A stretch of 64,000 nucleotides of DNA from the NCBI GenBank assembly GCA_002389645.1, contig DGQE01000031.1, positions 1 to 64,000 of the forward strand, written 5' to 3'. Shown here piece by piece: positions 34,785 through 43,379 of the stretch. Made by a program: the position numbers and the translations under genes. Below the pieces are notes generated by a model. It saw nothing but the letters and a program-made list of their open reading frames with translations, did no database searches and was not told the DNA's origin. Every line of letters starts with the position of its first letter. Position 1 is the first letter of the stretch. This DNA is from Flavobacteriales bacterium UBA4422 (GTDB lineage: Bacteria; Bacteroidota; Bacteroidia; Flavobacteriales_G; Salibacteraceae).

Positions 34785-35388
34785 TTCGGTCAATATAATA
34801 GGTGCAGGTGGTCACGCTAGGCCAGTTATTCAACTTCTTCAACATTTGGGGTGTTTTATTGGCGGGGTGTATGATCAGAGCTATGATCCCGCAGTCAAAG
34901 AAAGAATTTTACAAGTAGAAATCAAGGGAGCTTTTCCCGACAAGTCAGATGATCAAAAGCTTGTGTTAGCCATCGGTGATAATGACCAAAGGAGAATGGT
35001 TTTTGAAATTCATCGTGCTGCGATTCTTAAAGATTCTATTGTACATCCTGCTGCTTTAATTGAGCCCTCTTCTCAGATAGGTCAAGCAAACGTCATTTTC
35101 GCAAGAGCTTACCTCAGTTCAATGGCTAACATCGGAGATAACAATATCATCAATGCTGGGGCTATCATAGAGCATGAGAGCATTATTGGAAGTCATTGCC
35201 ATGTCAGCGTAGGAGCTATTGTTTGCGGCAGAGTTAAAATTGGTGACAATTGTTTTATTGGAGCGGGTGCCGTGATTCGAGATAAGATCTCGATCACAGA
35301 CCATGTTATTATTGGTGCTGGAGCAGTTGTAGTAAATGATATTATGGAGGCCGGAACATATGTTGGTAATCCAGCTAAAAAATTATAA
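34777..35388 (+). CDS. neuD: NeuD-like sugar O/N-acetyltransferase (hexapeptide repeat)
   Basis: 203 residues from the ATG at 34777, chosen because the Rossmann start SVNIIGAGGHARPVIQLL follows directly; the frame is open further upstream inside neuB. The N-terminal PglD-like nucleotide-sugar fold is followed by left-handed beta-helix hexapeptide repeats (IGQANVIFARAYLSSMANIG, IGSHCHVSVGAIV, IGDNCFIGAGAVI, VIIGAGAVV) and the ending YVGNPAKKL. It acetylates the nonulosonate or its precursor with acetyl-CoA. Overlaps neuB by 8 nt and is followed after 2 nt by the TIM-barrel gene. Confidence 0.9.
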   Translation: MSDSVNIIGAGGHARPVIQLLQHLGCFIGGVYDQSYDPAVKERILQVEIKGAFPDKSDDQKLVLAIGDNDQRRMVFEIHRAAILKDSIVHPAALIEPSSQIGQANVIFARAYLSSMANIGDNNIINAGAIIEHESIIGSHCHVSVGAIVCGRVKIGDNCFIGAGAVIRDKISITDHVIIGAGAVVVNDIMEAGTYVGNPAKKL

Positions 35389-35390
35389 CA

Positions 35391-36245
35391 ATGATTTACG
35401 TTTCTTCTTCTTGCGTTCAATCAGAGAAAATAGGCCGTTCAGTGAACACTTTAGCGCAACAGGGTTATAAGAATATTGAGTTAAGTGGTGGTACGCAACC
35501 TTATGCCAGCTTAGAAAATGATTTACTTGAACTTCAAGCAAAGTATGACTTGAATTACTTATGCCACAATTACTTCCCTCCTCCCTCAAAGGATTTTGTT
35601 CTGAATTTAGCATCGCTTAATCAAGAAACTGCCCAATTGAGCCTAGATCAAGTTAGGTCGGCTCTGCGGTTAAGTGAAAAATTAGGGAGCAAGAAATATG
35701 CTTTTCATGCGGGGTTTTTAATTGACATTCCCCTGTTACAAGTGGGTAAGTCTGTAGAAAAGAGAGAGATGTTTGATGCGCAGCTTGCTATAGAACAATT
35801 CAAAAAGAACGCTCAAACAATCTCTGACGAATTTCCGCAGGTCGATCTATATGTTGAGAATAACGTGATTTCGAATCGCAATTATCTGAATTACGACAGG
35901 TTTAATCCATTTTTTCTAACCTCTTCTGCAGGACTTTCTTTGCTTGATGGACTCTCAGATTACAAACCTCTCATTGATGTGGCGCATTTAAAAGTGAGTG
36001 CGAATACATTGGGCTTAGATTTAGAAGGTGAATTGGATGATTTCATGATGAGAACTGACTATATTCATATTAGCGATAACAATGGGCTGGCTGATACAAA
36101 TGGTCCTTTTAAAGAATCGGGTGAGTTGTTTGATTTACTTTCTAAGTATGACTATAAAAACAAAACAATAACACTAGAAGTTTATGCTCATGAGGATGAA
36201 TTACGGAGTAGTTTTGAAAATGCGAATAGATTAATGTATGGATAA
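35391..36245 (+). CDS. Sugar phosphate isomerase/epimerase-like TIM-barrel protein
   Basis: 284 residues of the xylose isomerase-like/AP endonuclease 2 TIM-barrel type. Visible signs: MIYVSSSCVQSEKI start, GYKNIELSGG, CHNYFPPPSKDFVLNLAS, KYAFHAGFL, VDLYVENNV, KPLIDVAHLKVSA, DYIHISDNNGLADTNGPF and TITLEVYAHEDEL. The His/Glu/Asp residues at strand ends (CHNY, VEN, DVAH, HISD, EVY) could bind one divalent metal. In this operon it might epimerise the precursor sugar in place of NeuC, but that is inference. Its stop overlaps the next ATG (ATGGATAA). Confidence 0.82.
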   Translation: MIYVSSSCVQSEKIGRSVNTLAQQGYKNIELSGGTQPYASLENDLLELQAKYDLNYLCHNYFPPPSKDFVLNLASLNQETAQLSLDQVRSALRLSEKLGSKKYAFHAGFLIDIPLLQVGKSVEKREMFDAQLAIEQFKKNAQTISDEFPQVDLYVENNVISNRNYLNYDRFNPFFLTSSAGLSLLDGLSDYKPLIDVAHLKVSANTLGLDLEGELDDFMMRTDYIHISDNNGLADTNGPFKESGELFDLLSKYDYKNKTITLEVYAHEDELRSSFENANRLMYG

Positions 36246-37659
36246 TTCTATATGCCGATATGATGCTCCGATGAGGGGATTACTCGAAGCCATTAACGAG
36301 GAACCAATTGGCACGGCCTTTATTGTAGACGAGGAGCAAAAAGTATTTGGAGTATTAACTGATGGAGATTTCAGGAGAATGCTCTTAAACGGTCGTTCTC
36401 TTGAGCAACCATTGAGTAAAGATGATATAAATCCTTCTTTCGTTTTTGCCACGGAGGATGAACGCTTTGAGGAGGTTTTAAAAAAGACCGACACCAAAGT
36501 TCGAGTAGTTCCAATTTTAAATTCAGAAGGTAGACTTGTCAATTACTTTAGGTATGATCACAATGTCAAGATGATGCCTGTTGCCGAGCCGAAATTGAAT
36601 GGCAATGAGTTTAAGTATCTGAGTGATGCCTTTTTGTCTACATGGATCTCTAGTGCTGGGGCATATATTAATCGTTTTGAGAAAGACTTTTCAGAGTATT
36701 GTGGCACAAATCATGGTGTTGCAGTTTCTAATGGGACGGTTGCTATTCATTTGGCAATTGTGGCCATGGGCATAGGCGAAGGCGATGAAGTAATCGTGCC
36801 TGATTTAACCTTTGCCGCTACCATTAATGCGGTTTTACATGCAGGAGCTACGCCAGTTATTGTAGATGTTGATGAGGAATCTTGGTGCATTAGTCCTCAG
36901 GCAATCAAAGAGGCGGTTACTAGCAAAACGAAAGCCATCATTCCAGTTCATGTTTATGGTCAGCCGTGTGATATGGATGCTATCATGCAAATTGCGAGTG
37001 AGAATAACCTTTATGTGATTGAAGATGCAGCCGAAGCGCATGGTGCTGAGTTTAAGGGAAAAAGAGTTGGTGGAATCGGTCATGCCTCAACATTTTCTTT
37101 TTTTGGAAATAAGATTATTACAACTGGTGAAGGTGGAATGGTACTTACAAACAGCGATGAACTCAATAACCGCATGCGCGTTTTGCGTGATCATGGAATG
37201 AGTAAAGAGAAGCGATACTGGCATGATCATGTAGGTTTCAACTATAGAATGACCAATTTGCAGGCAGCAATAGGTTGCGCTCAACTCGAGCGAATTGAAA
37301 GTATCTTGAAAACTAGAAGTGAAATTGAGCGAAATTATGTGCAAACACTTTCGCAATATGATTTTGCAGGCTGGCAGCAGAATATCGAAGGCAATAGAAG
37401 AGTAACATGGCTGGTGTGCGTTATGCTGAATGGAAAGGATAGAGATAATGCTATTAAAATCTTAAGAGAGAATGGTGTAGATGCAAGACCGTTCTTTTAT
37501 CAATTGAGCGAAATGCCTGTTTATTCAAAATATGCCACTAAGCCATGTCTTGTGAGTAGCAAATTATCGAAGTGTGGACTTAATTTACCTACGATAGATA
37601 ATGTTGAGTTTGAGAGAGTATCTATGGCTTTTCAGCAAATCGCAATCGACAATCCTTAA
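36238..37659 (+). CDS. CBS-domain/DegT-DnrJ-EryC1 sugar aminotransferase fusion
   Basis: 473 residues. Residues 1-115 form a CBS pair (GTAFIVDEEQKVFGVLTDGDFRRML; VRVVPILNSEGRLVNYFRYD), normally seen before sugar nucleotidyltransferases in glycan loci. From about 125 a complete NDP-sugar aminotransferase follows: VAVSNGTVAIHLAI, DEVIVPDLTFAATINAVL, PVHVYGQPCDMD, VIEDAAEAHGAE, and FFGNKIITTGEGGM with the PLP lysine at 292. It should transaminate a keto-sugar nucleotide (LegC/PerA type). The CBS part may sense a nucleotide such as CTP, CMP or an NDP-sugar. Ends 12 nt before the flippase start. Confidence 0.88.
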   Translation: MDNSICRYDAPMRGLLEAINEEPIGTAFIVDEEQKVFGVLTDGDFRRMLLNGRSLEQPLSKDDINPSFVFATEDERFEEVLKKTDTKVRVVPILNSEGRLVNYFRYDHNVKMMPVAEPKLNGNEFKYLSDAFLSTWISSAGAYINRFEKDFSEYCGTNHGVAVSNGTVAIHLAIVAMGIGEGDEVIVPDLTFAATINAVLHAGATPVIVDVDEESWCISPQAIKEAVTSKTKAIIPVHVYGQPCDMDAIMQIASENNLYVIEDAAEAHGAEFKGKRVGGIGHASTFSFFGNKIITTGEGGMVLTNSDELNNRMRVLRDHGMSKEKRYWHDHVGFNYRMTNLQAAIGCAQLERIESILKTRSEIERNYVQTLSQYDFAGWQQNIEGNRRVTWLVCVMLNGKDRDNAIKILRENGVDARPFFYQLSEMPVYSKYATKPCLVSSKLSKCGLNLPTIDNVEFERVSMAFQQIAIDNP

Positions 37660-37671
37660 TCCAATACTTTT

Positions 37672-39186
37672 TTGGGAATAGTAAAGAAGCAAGCAGTACT
37701 CAATTCCGTGTTCAACTATATAGGACAAGTTATTGGGTATGTAAATATTGCCGTTTTATTTCCGATCCTGTTGTCACCAGCTGAGTTTGGCTTAACTAGG
37801 CTCATTACCTCCTACAGCGTAGTCTTGGCTCAATTCTCGTCCATTGGGATTAGGCGAGTAATAGTGCGCTTTTTTCCTTTTTTTAGAGACGTTGAAAATA
37901 AAGGTCATCATGGATTTCTGATTTTAATGTCAGCTATTCCAGCTTTAGGTTTCTTGGTTGGTGTGCTTATCTTTTTCCTTTTTAAGGGAGAAATTGTCAA
38001 TTCTCAGGCAGACTCTGATTTGTTTGGAGAATATGTGTTTCTAATTCCTTTAGCAGGTTTTTTAACCCTTTATTTCTGGGTATTAGACTCTCACTTAAAG
38101 GCACTTATTCGAACCAGTCTTTCCTCTTTTTTAAGTAATGTAGTTCTGAAACTTCTATGGCTGATCTGGGCCTTGTTGTACTATTTTAAAGTACTCGATT
38201 TAGACTCATTTATGCTATTGTATTTTTCGAGCCATGCTTTCCTTTTAATTATTCAAATAATTTCTCTCTTTCACAGTGGTGAGTTAAATATTCAATGGGA
38301 TAAACAATATCTCCGATTGAGGGTGGTGAAAAGGGTCATTTATTTTGGCTTTTTCTCGATTATTGATGATGCAACAGGTGTCATGACTGCACACCTTGAT
38401 AAAATAATTATTGGTTCCTTATTAGGTCTTGAACCCGTGGCGATTTACGCTTTGTCGAGTTATATAAGCACCGTTATCACCGTTCCTGCACAATCTTTGA
38501 ATAGAGTTTTGAGTCCTTTAGTTTCTAGGTATTGGAGAGATAAAAAGAGGCTCGAGGTAGTTGAGCTCTACCGGAAAAGCACGCTCTTAAGCTTCTTGGC
38601 TTCAGGGCTTTTCGCATTAATGATTTGGGGGAATGTCGATTCTTTACTTCTTCTTTTACCCGAAACATATCGCTCAGGGGCAATGGTCATCTTATTGATA
38701 ATGTTGTCACAATTAGTTGAAATGGGATTTGGAGTGAATACAGAGATTATATCAGCCTCAAAGCACTACTGGTACAATTCCGTTTCATCTCTTTTTTTAA
38801 TCATTGTAATGGTAGCGCTGAACTTCTTATTTATACCGATTTACGGAATAATGGGAGCAGCCATGGCAACATTAATATCGAAATTGATATTCAATTTTGG
38901 TAAATTTTTGTTCCTCTACTTGAAAGAGGGCTTGCAGCCGTTTACAGCTCAAAATATTAAGGCGGTCATAATATTGCTGGCTGGATATGTCATTATTGAA
39001 CTTTTACCAGGTATTATTCTAAATAGTCACATTTATATCGAGAGTGTATTGAACATCGCTTACAAGAGCTTGATAGGCTTTGTCTTTGTTGCGAGCGCCA
39101 TCTATATTGTTAAGGTTTCTGACGATGTCAATAGCTTTGCAGATCAATTGGTCACTAGAGTTTTCAAAATGATAAAGCGAAGCTAA
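37672..39186 (+). CDS. Wzx-type polysaccharide flippase (MOP superfamily)
   Basis: 504 residues with about 12-14 hydrophobic helices and the typical opening GIVKKQAVLNSVFNYIGQVIGY, LSPAEFGLTRLITSY, and a second-half LDKIIIGSLLGLEPVAIYAL block that marks the MOP/MATE-like repeat. It moves lipid-linked oligosaccharides across the inner membrane. Start is TTG at 37672. Last gene of the rightward operon; it converges with the sulfotransferase gene 15 nt away. Confidence 0.9.
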   Translation: MGIVKKQAVLNSVFNYIGQVIGYVNIAVLFPILLSPAEFGLTRLITSYSVVLAQFSSIGIRRVIVRFFPFFRDVENKGHHGFLILMSAIPALGFLVGVLIFFLFKGEIVNSQADSDLFGEYVFLIPLAGFLTLYFWVLDSHLKALIRTSLSSFLSNVVLKLLWLIWALLYYFKVLDLDSFMLLYFSSHAFLLIIQIISLFHSGELNIQWDKQYLRLRVVKRVIYFGFFSIIDDATGVMTAHLDKIIIGSLLGLEPVAIYALSSYISTVITVPAQSLNRVLSPLVSRYWRDKKRLEVVELYRKSTLLSFLASGLFALMIWGNVDSLLLLLPETYRSGAMVILLIMLSQLVEMGFGVNTEIISASKHYWYNSVSSLFLIIVMVALNFLFIPIYGIMGAAMATLISKLIFNFGKFLFLYLKEGLQPFTAQNIKAVIILLAGYVIIELLPGIILNSHIYIESVLNIAYKSLIGFVFVASAIYIVKVSDDVNSFADQLVTRVFKMIKRS

Positions 39187-39201
39187 AAAGAGACTCAAAT
39201 T

Positions 39202-40179
39202 TTAATAGCCATAGCGCTTAATAGCCAGAGCACAGCTTAATTCTATTTTTTCTATTTCTTCTTTTGAAAGATCTTGTTCATATCGTCCAATATTATGCTT
39301 GGACAGATCTAAATTCAGGATTTCGGAGTTAAAGTTAATTCCAAGGAAATCACATAAATCATTGACTATTTTTTCCTGAGTCGCAATCAGGTCTTCAAAT
39401 CGAATTTCAATGAATTGTTCACGGTTGAGCAATGACTTTTGGATTTGCCACTGATCCATTACAGCATTATACCAAGTGATAAGGTTATCTATGTTATTTG
39501 GAGCCCAGCGTTGAGTTTTGAGTGAACTAATAACGTCTCTTGGATCTCTAACGATGTGAATCATTTTACCAGCTGGAAACATTGACAAAAGATCGCTTGC
39601 ATACAACAAGTTGTGTGTATTGTCTTCTTGAAGAATTCGCTTCCCTTGTTGATTAAGTATGGAATCGAAACACTTTTGAAGGAAGGAGCTAATAATTGGC
39701 TTTAACTCCTCTTTAGTCATCGGTGCAGAAAAGTACATCTGATTATTTTCGCTGCCTTCAAGCGTCCCTGGCCATACTCCGGCATGCTGAAATGATGTTA
39801 AATTCTTTATGAGCTCTTTAACGTAGTTTGAATATCCGGGAATGTGTTTGTCCAATTCCCATCCTGCATAAGACGGACCGCTCATCAATAAACTGTCAGT
39901 GCTTCTAGATGCTTCAACTTTTTTGCGTTTTTCCTCGGATTGTGAGGCCAGTCCTAACAAGAAAGACTCTAAGCGTTTAATCTTATGATCAGCTCCGTAG
40001 GGTGACCACGCATTAGGATATGTATTGTAGAAATCAAGAATACCATCTGGGTCAATCGTAAATCGGAACTCGAAAGGTAGTGACGCAATATCTGGATGCT
40101 GGCTGAATATCTTTTTAAGGATGTTTGTTCCGGAGCGTCCCGTACCTGTAATGAAAACTATTTCAGTGTTTTTACTCAT
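39202..40179 (-). CDS. PAPS-dependent sulfotransferase
   Basis: 325 residues. The 5'-phosphosulfate loop ITGTGRSGTNILKK (about 10-23) and the 3'-phosphate motif MIHIVRDPRDVISSL (about 210) are both clear, as is the C-terminal RFEDLI block. It transfers sulfate from PAPS, most likely to a carbohydrate given its neighbours. The ATGA overlap with the PIG-L gene means it is translated with the deacetylase. Last gene of the long leftward run. Confidence 0.9.
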   Translation of the reverse strand: MSKNTEIVFITGTGRSGTNILKKIFSQHPDIASLPFEFRFTIDPDGILDFYNTYPNAWSPYGADHKIKRLESFLLGLASQSEEKRKKVEASRSTDSLLMSGPSYAGWELDKHIPGYSNYVKELIKNLTSFQHAGVWPGTLEGSENNQMYFSAPMTKEELKPIISSFLQKCFDSILNQQGKRILQEDNTHNLLYASDLLSMFPAGKMIHIVRDPRDVISSLKTQRWAPNNIDNLITWYNAVMDQWQIQKSLLNREQFIEIRFEDLIATQEKIVNDLCDFLGINFNSEILNLDLSKHNIGRYEQDLSKEEIEKIELSCALAIKRYGY

Positions 40180-40826
40180 CGAATAATCATACGTATTGCT
40201 TCGAATGCTTCAGCATATTCGACTTGCACTTGTAGGCCTCTATAATTGGCCACTCCCCTTATTAGCTTATCTTTTGCGTACAGCCTTTTTGATTGTGATT
40301 TATAGCATTCCATCGCTGCTACTTTTTTACTGATGTCATCTTCATCCAATTCTACAAAACACTGTGTGGCAAATTGATAGTTATTCCAAATGAATTCGTA
40401 TCCAAAAATGGTGGTGTTTTTGAATGCACGTTTTGCCTCTTGATGAATAGTGCCATGATCTTGGTGGACATCAAATCCTGAGGGACAAAACACCAAGTCT
40501 GGTTTATACTCTTTGTTCAAACGTACCATGTCTTCTAATATGGCTTGTCTGTCGCGTGTGAAATAGCGCACTTGATAATTCAATATTACTAAGTCTTTAT
40601 CGGGTATGCCGAGCACTTTGGTTGCTTCGTGAACCTCTTTGGATAGAACATCTTTAGGAAAACCTTCTGGAACGGATTCTTCGCATGTGGAAAAGGCAAC
40701 GTAAATCACACGCTTGCCATGAGAAATAAGCTTGTGTATAGTCCCTCCACAGCCTAGTTCACCGTCATCTGTGTGAGGAGCTAGAACTAATACCGTGTCA
40801 AATGATTCAAGTGCTGATGTTTTCAT
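40176..40826 (-). CDS. PIG-L/LmbE family sugar N-deacetylase
   Basis: 216 residues from the ATG at 40826; the frame is open to 40877 but the later Met matches the family start. Motif LAPHTDDGELGCGGTIHKL (the AHPDDxExxxGG zinc site, with T for P), PDLVFCPSGFDVHQDHGTIHQ (second metal site HxDH) and the ending RGLQVQVEYAEAFEAIRMI are family-typical. It removes an N-acetyl group from an amino sugar or sugar nucleotide. It starts inside the last 20 nt of the formyltransferase gene and ends in an ATGA overlap with the sulfotransferase, which suggests a single modification module. Confidence 0.9.
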   Translation of the reverse strand: MKTSALESFDTVLVLAPHTDDGELGCGGTIHKLISHGKRVIYVAFSTCEESVPEGFPKDVLSKEVHEATKVLGIPDKDLVILNYQVRYFTRDRQAILEDMVRLNKEYKPDLVFCPSGFDVHQDHGTIHQEAKRAFKNTTIFGYEFIWNNYQFATQCFVELDEDDISKKVAAMECYKSQSKRLYAKDKLIRGVANYRGLQVQVEYAEAFEAIRMIIR

Positions 40827-42084
40827 ATTCCGTGTCAAATTCTGTGCAAACTTCATCAATAGTAGCCAATCGGCCACCTAATTTATATATCTCTTGTGAT
40901 AGTGATTCTCGTGATGTGTCGTGCTGTAAGTCTCTTTCATCTATTGTTACGTAGATAGGACACTGCTTTTTCTCGGATATACGCTGGGCCTCTAAAAAGA
41001 CGGTGTCCCATTTTTTAATTGGTTTAAGTACCGGAAAAATTAAGATGCCATTGGATTCCCTGTGAGGCTGGTTTTTTTCTAATTCAGTTTCATCAAGTGC
41101 ACCTAATGATTGACCAATAGCTCCCTTAAACCCTCGCATTTTCAATGACTCCAAGATAGGTTGGTAGTCTTGAAAATTATCTACTTTAGAAACTTGGGCT
41201 ATAGATCTATGACCTCTAGCCATTAACGTTTTTAGAGTTTTTCGCTGCCATTCGTTTCCTCCGCTCAATTCATCTTTGAACAGATTTAGTTCGAATAGAT
41301 CAATCGTTTGGCAACATCCTTGGTTTATAAAAGTCAATACTAGCTCTGCTTTGTTTCTGTGATGTGGGCTCAATCTGAAGGTTTTGAAAGGAGGGAAGGT
41401 CATCGCACGCTTAAAACGATCGACCTTTTCTTCATCCCAAAATTTATTGAGCTGTCCGCCAAAAGGTTCTCCGCGCAATTGATAGCTCGCCTGCGCTTTG
41501 TTTTGAGGAGTAAGAGAATATGAGTTATCTAGAAATTTGGGTAGTGCCGATTTAACGAGTTTAGAAGCATTTTCATTGACTTTTTGATAAAGTGAAGAGG
41601 CAGTTTCCTTGCTTGACATATTAAAAGCTATTTGATCAACTATCGGTCCGTCATCGACACCTTGAGTCATTTTGTGCAAGGTTACTCCAGCCCTCTTATC
41701 ACCTTTGATAATAGCCCAAGGACCAGGTCTGGAACCTCTATTGGCAGGGAGTAAAGCAGTATGAATATTGAAGACACCAAGTTTAGGAATCTTCAGGATG
41801 GTTTCTTTGAATAATTCGCTCCAAAAACATGAGATGATGATGTCCAAATGAAGTGAGGAAAGTAACTGAATTGATTGTGGAGAATTGACTTTCATTTCCT
41901 TATAAACTGGTACGCCTTTCTCAACGGCTAAATTTTCTAATGATCTGTGACCTAGTTTGTGCCATGTTTTCATTCCTGTCTCTTGGTCGCGTGAATACAC
42001 TCCCAGAACTTCATAGCCGCAAGCAAGCATTGTCTCTAAAACAACACAACTCAGTTCTTTACTTCCTATGACAAATGCTCTCAA
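40807..42084 (-). CDS. Sugar N-formyltransferase with an unrecognised C-terminal domain
   Basis: 425 residues. N-terminal 200 residues are a folate-dependent formyltransferase: FVIGSKELSCVVLETMLACG, the catalytic-type FNIHTALLPANRGSRPGPW and DDGPIVDQ with the conserved Asp; KRAMTFPPFKTFRL ends the core, as in sugar formyltransferases (QdtF/ArnA-like). The remaining 170 residues (from about 250) hold GHRSIAQVSKVDNF, GFKGAIGQSLG and CPIYVTIDERDL and do not match the usual OB-fold of Met-tRNA formyltransferase; a degenerate polysaccharide-deacetylase-like barrel is conceivable but unproven. Expected to formylate an amino sugar with N10-formyl-THF. Overlaps both neighbours. Confidence 0.82.
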   Translation of the reverse strand: MRAFVIGSKELSCVVLETMLACGYEVLGVYSRDQETGMKTWHKLGHRSLENLAVEKGVPVYKEMKVNSPQSIQLLSSLHLDIIISCFWSELFKETILKIPKLGVFNIHTALLPANRGSRPGPWAIIKGDKRAGVTLHKMTQGVDDGPIVDQIAFNMSSKETASSLYQKVNENASKLVKSALPKFLDNSYSLTPQNKAQASYQLRGEPFGGQLNKFWDEEKVDRFKRAMTFPPFKTFRLSPHHRNKAELVLTFINQGCCQTIDLFELNLFKDELSGGNEWQRKTLKTLMARGHRSIAQVSKVDNFQDYQPILESLKMRGFKGAIGQSLGALDETELEKNQPHRESNGILIFPVLKPIKKWDTVFLEAQRISEKKQCPIYVTIDERDLQHDTSRESLSQEIYKLGGRLATIDEVCTEFDTEYENIST

Positions 42085-43376
42085 TGGACTAGTTGATTAA
42101 TAACATTACTTAATTGCTCTGTACATCCTAATCGGCTGTAGTTTCGATAAATTTCATTTCCTGAAACACGAGCGAGGTTGCCACTTTTGTATCTGTCGTA
42201 GGCGGAAGAAATCATTGTTCGCATACCTATTTTATCAGAGTAATCGAGCATTGTTTCTTTGCCACACATCGAGAGAATTTCAGCAGCATTACCATCTTTC
42301 GGGCCAATGCTTAAAATCGGTCTTCTGGAGGCAAGGTATTCAAATATTTTCCCAGTGATGATGCCTTTGTTGTTTTCACTGCTTGGTATGGGCAATAGAA
42401 GCATATGAGCAGAGTGTATAATCTCAATTGATTCTTTGTGCGGAACAAAAGGTCGTACATCAATCAATTCACTGAGTCCTAATTTCTCCCATTCTGATTG
42501 GATTCCTTCGTCTACATTTCCTGTAACCTCTAAGCGAAAGTTCATTTTGAAATCTGAGTTCTCAGATAGTTCTTTCAATGCTGCCCATAGTGATGCGCAA
42601 TTTTGATTTGACTTTAGATTTCCGGTATATGCCAGAATGAACTTATCGTGTTCAATCTGTTTTAAACCTTGAAAGTCTTCTTCATCGTAGCCGTTTGGAA
42701 TGAATGAGATATTCTTTGATCGATTACTGAACTCATCTTTCATTGCGGTTGAAGCCACAACAATTGCCGAAGCATTTGAAAGCACTAAATCTTCTAGTGC
42801 TTTATCTTTTTGCATCGTTTGTTCAGTTCGGTTAAGAAAGGCGTTGTAGTATATGGTAGTCCATGGATCACGCATATCCGCTATCCAAGGCAGTCCAGTT
42901 TCTTTATTTATACGCTCGCCAACCAAATGTGTGCTGTGAGGTGGGCCAGTTGTGATAATGCAATCTGGTTTTTCGTTATCTATTACCTCTAAAGCTTTTT
43001 TGTAGGCGAATGAATTCCATCCTTTTCGCGCATCGGGAATAAAGTAATTCGCACGCACATAATTGGCAACACTGGATAGAAGGGAGGGCTTGCTTTTCAA
43101 ATTACCCATGCCAACTTCTACTGAGTTACCTTTTTTGCCGCGAAGTGCATTATAAATAGCAAACGGCTCAACGGTCTTCGTATGATGAACCTCTAAATCG
43201 GATGGAATATCATCTAACAATGATGCATCAACGCTGGGATAACTCCCATTCTTTACCGTGATTACTGTCGGCTGAACTTCAAATTGAGGCAAGTATTTGC
43301 TGAACTTTAACCATCGTTGTACTCCCGGACCAGATCCAGGAGGCCAATAATATGTTAAGATCAAGGCCTTTTTCAA
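42081..43376 (-). CDS. Glycosyltransferase family 4 protein
   Basis: 431 residues of the GT-B fold. N-terminal ALILTYYWPPGSGPGVQRWL with the glycine loop, WIADMRDPW in the middle, ISFIPNGYDEEDF, LAYTGNLKSNQN and the C-terminal GKIFEYLASRRPILSIGP (E-x7-E region of GT4) support a retaining glycosyltransferase. TTG start, 3 nt after the YfhO-type gene stop; its end overlaps the formyltransferase start (ATGA). Donor and acceptor are unknown. Confidence 0.9.
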   Translation of the reverse strand: MKKALILTYYWPPGSGPGVQRWLKFSKYLPQFEVQPTVITVKNGSYPSVDASLLDDIPSDLEVHHTKTVEPFAIYNALRGKKGNSVEVGMGNLKSKPSLLSSVANYVRANYFIPDARKGWNSFAYKKALEVIDNEKPDCIITTGPPHSTHLVGERINKETGLPWIADMRDPWTTIYYNAFLNRTEQTMQKDKALEDLVLSNASAIVVASTAMKDEFSNRSKNISFIPNGYDEEDFQGLKQIEHDKFILAYTGNLKSNQNCASLWAALKELSENSDFKMNFRLEVTGNVDEGIQSEWEKLGLSELIDVRPFVPHKESIEIIHSAHMLLLPIPSSENNKGIITGKIFEYLASRRPILSIGPKDGNAAEILSMCGKETMLDYSDKIGMRTMISSAYDRYKSGNLARVSGNEIYRNYSRLGCTEQLSNVINQLVH

Positions 43377-43379
43377 AGC

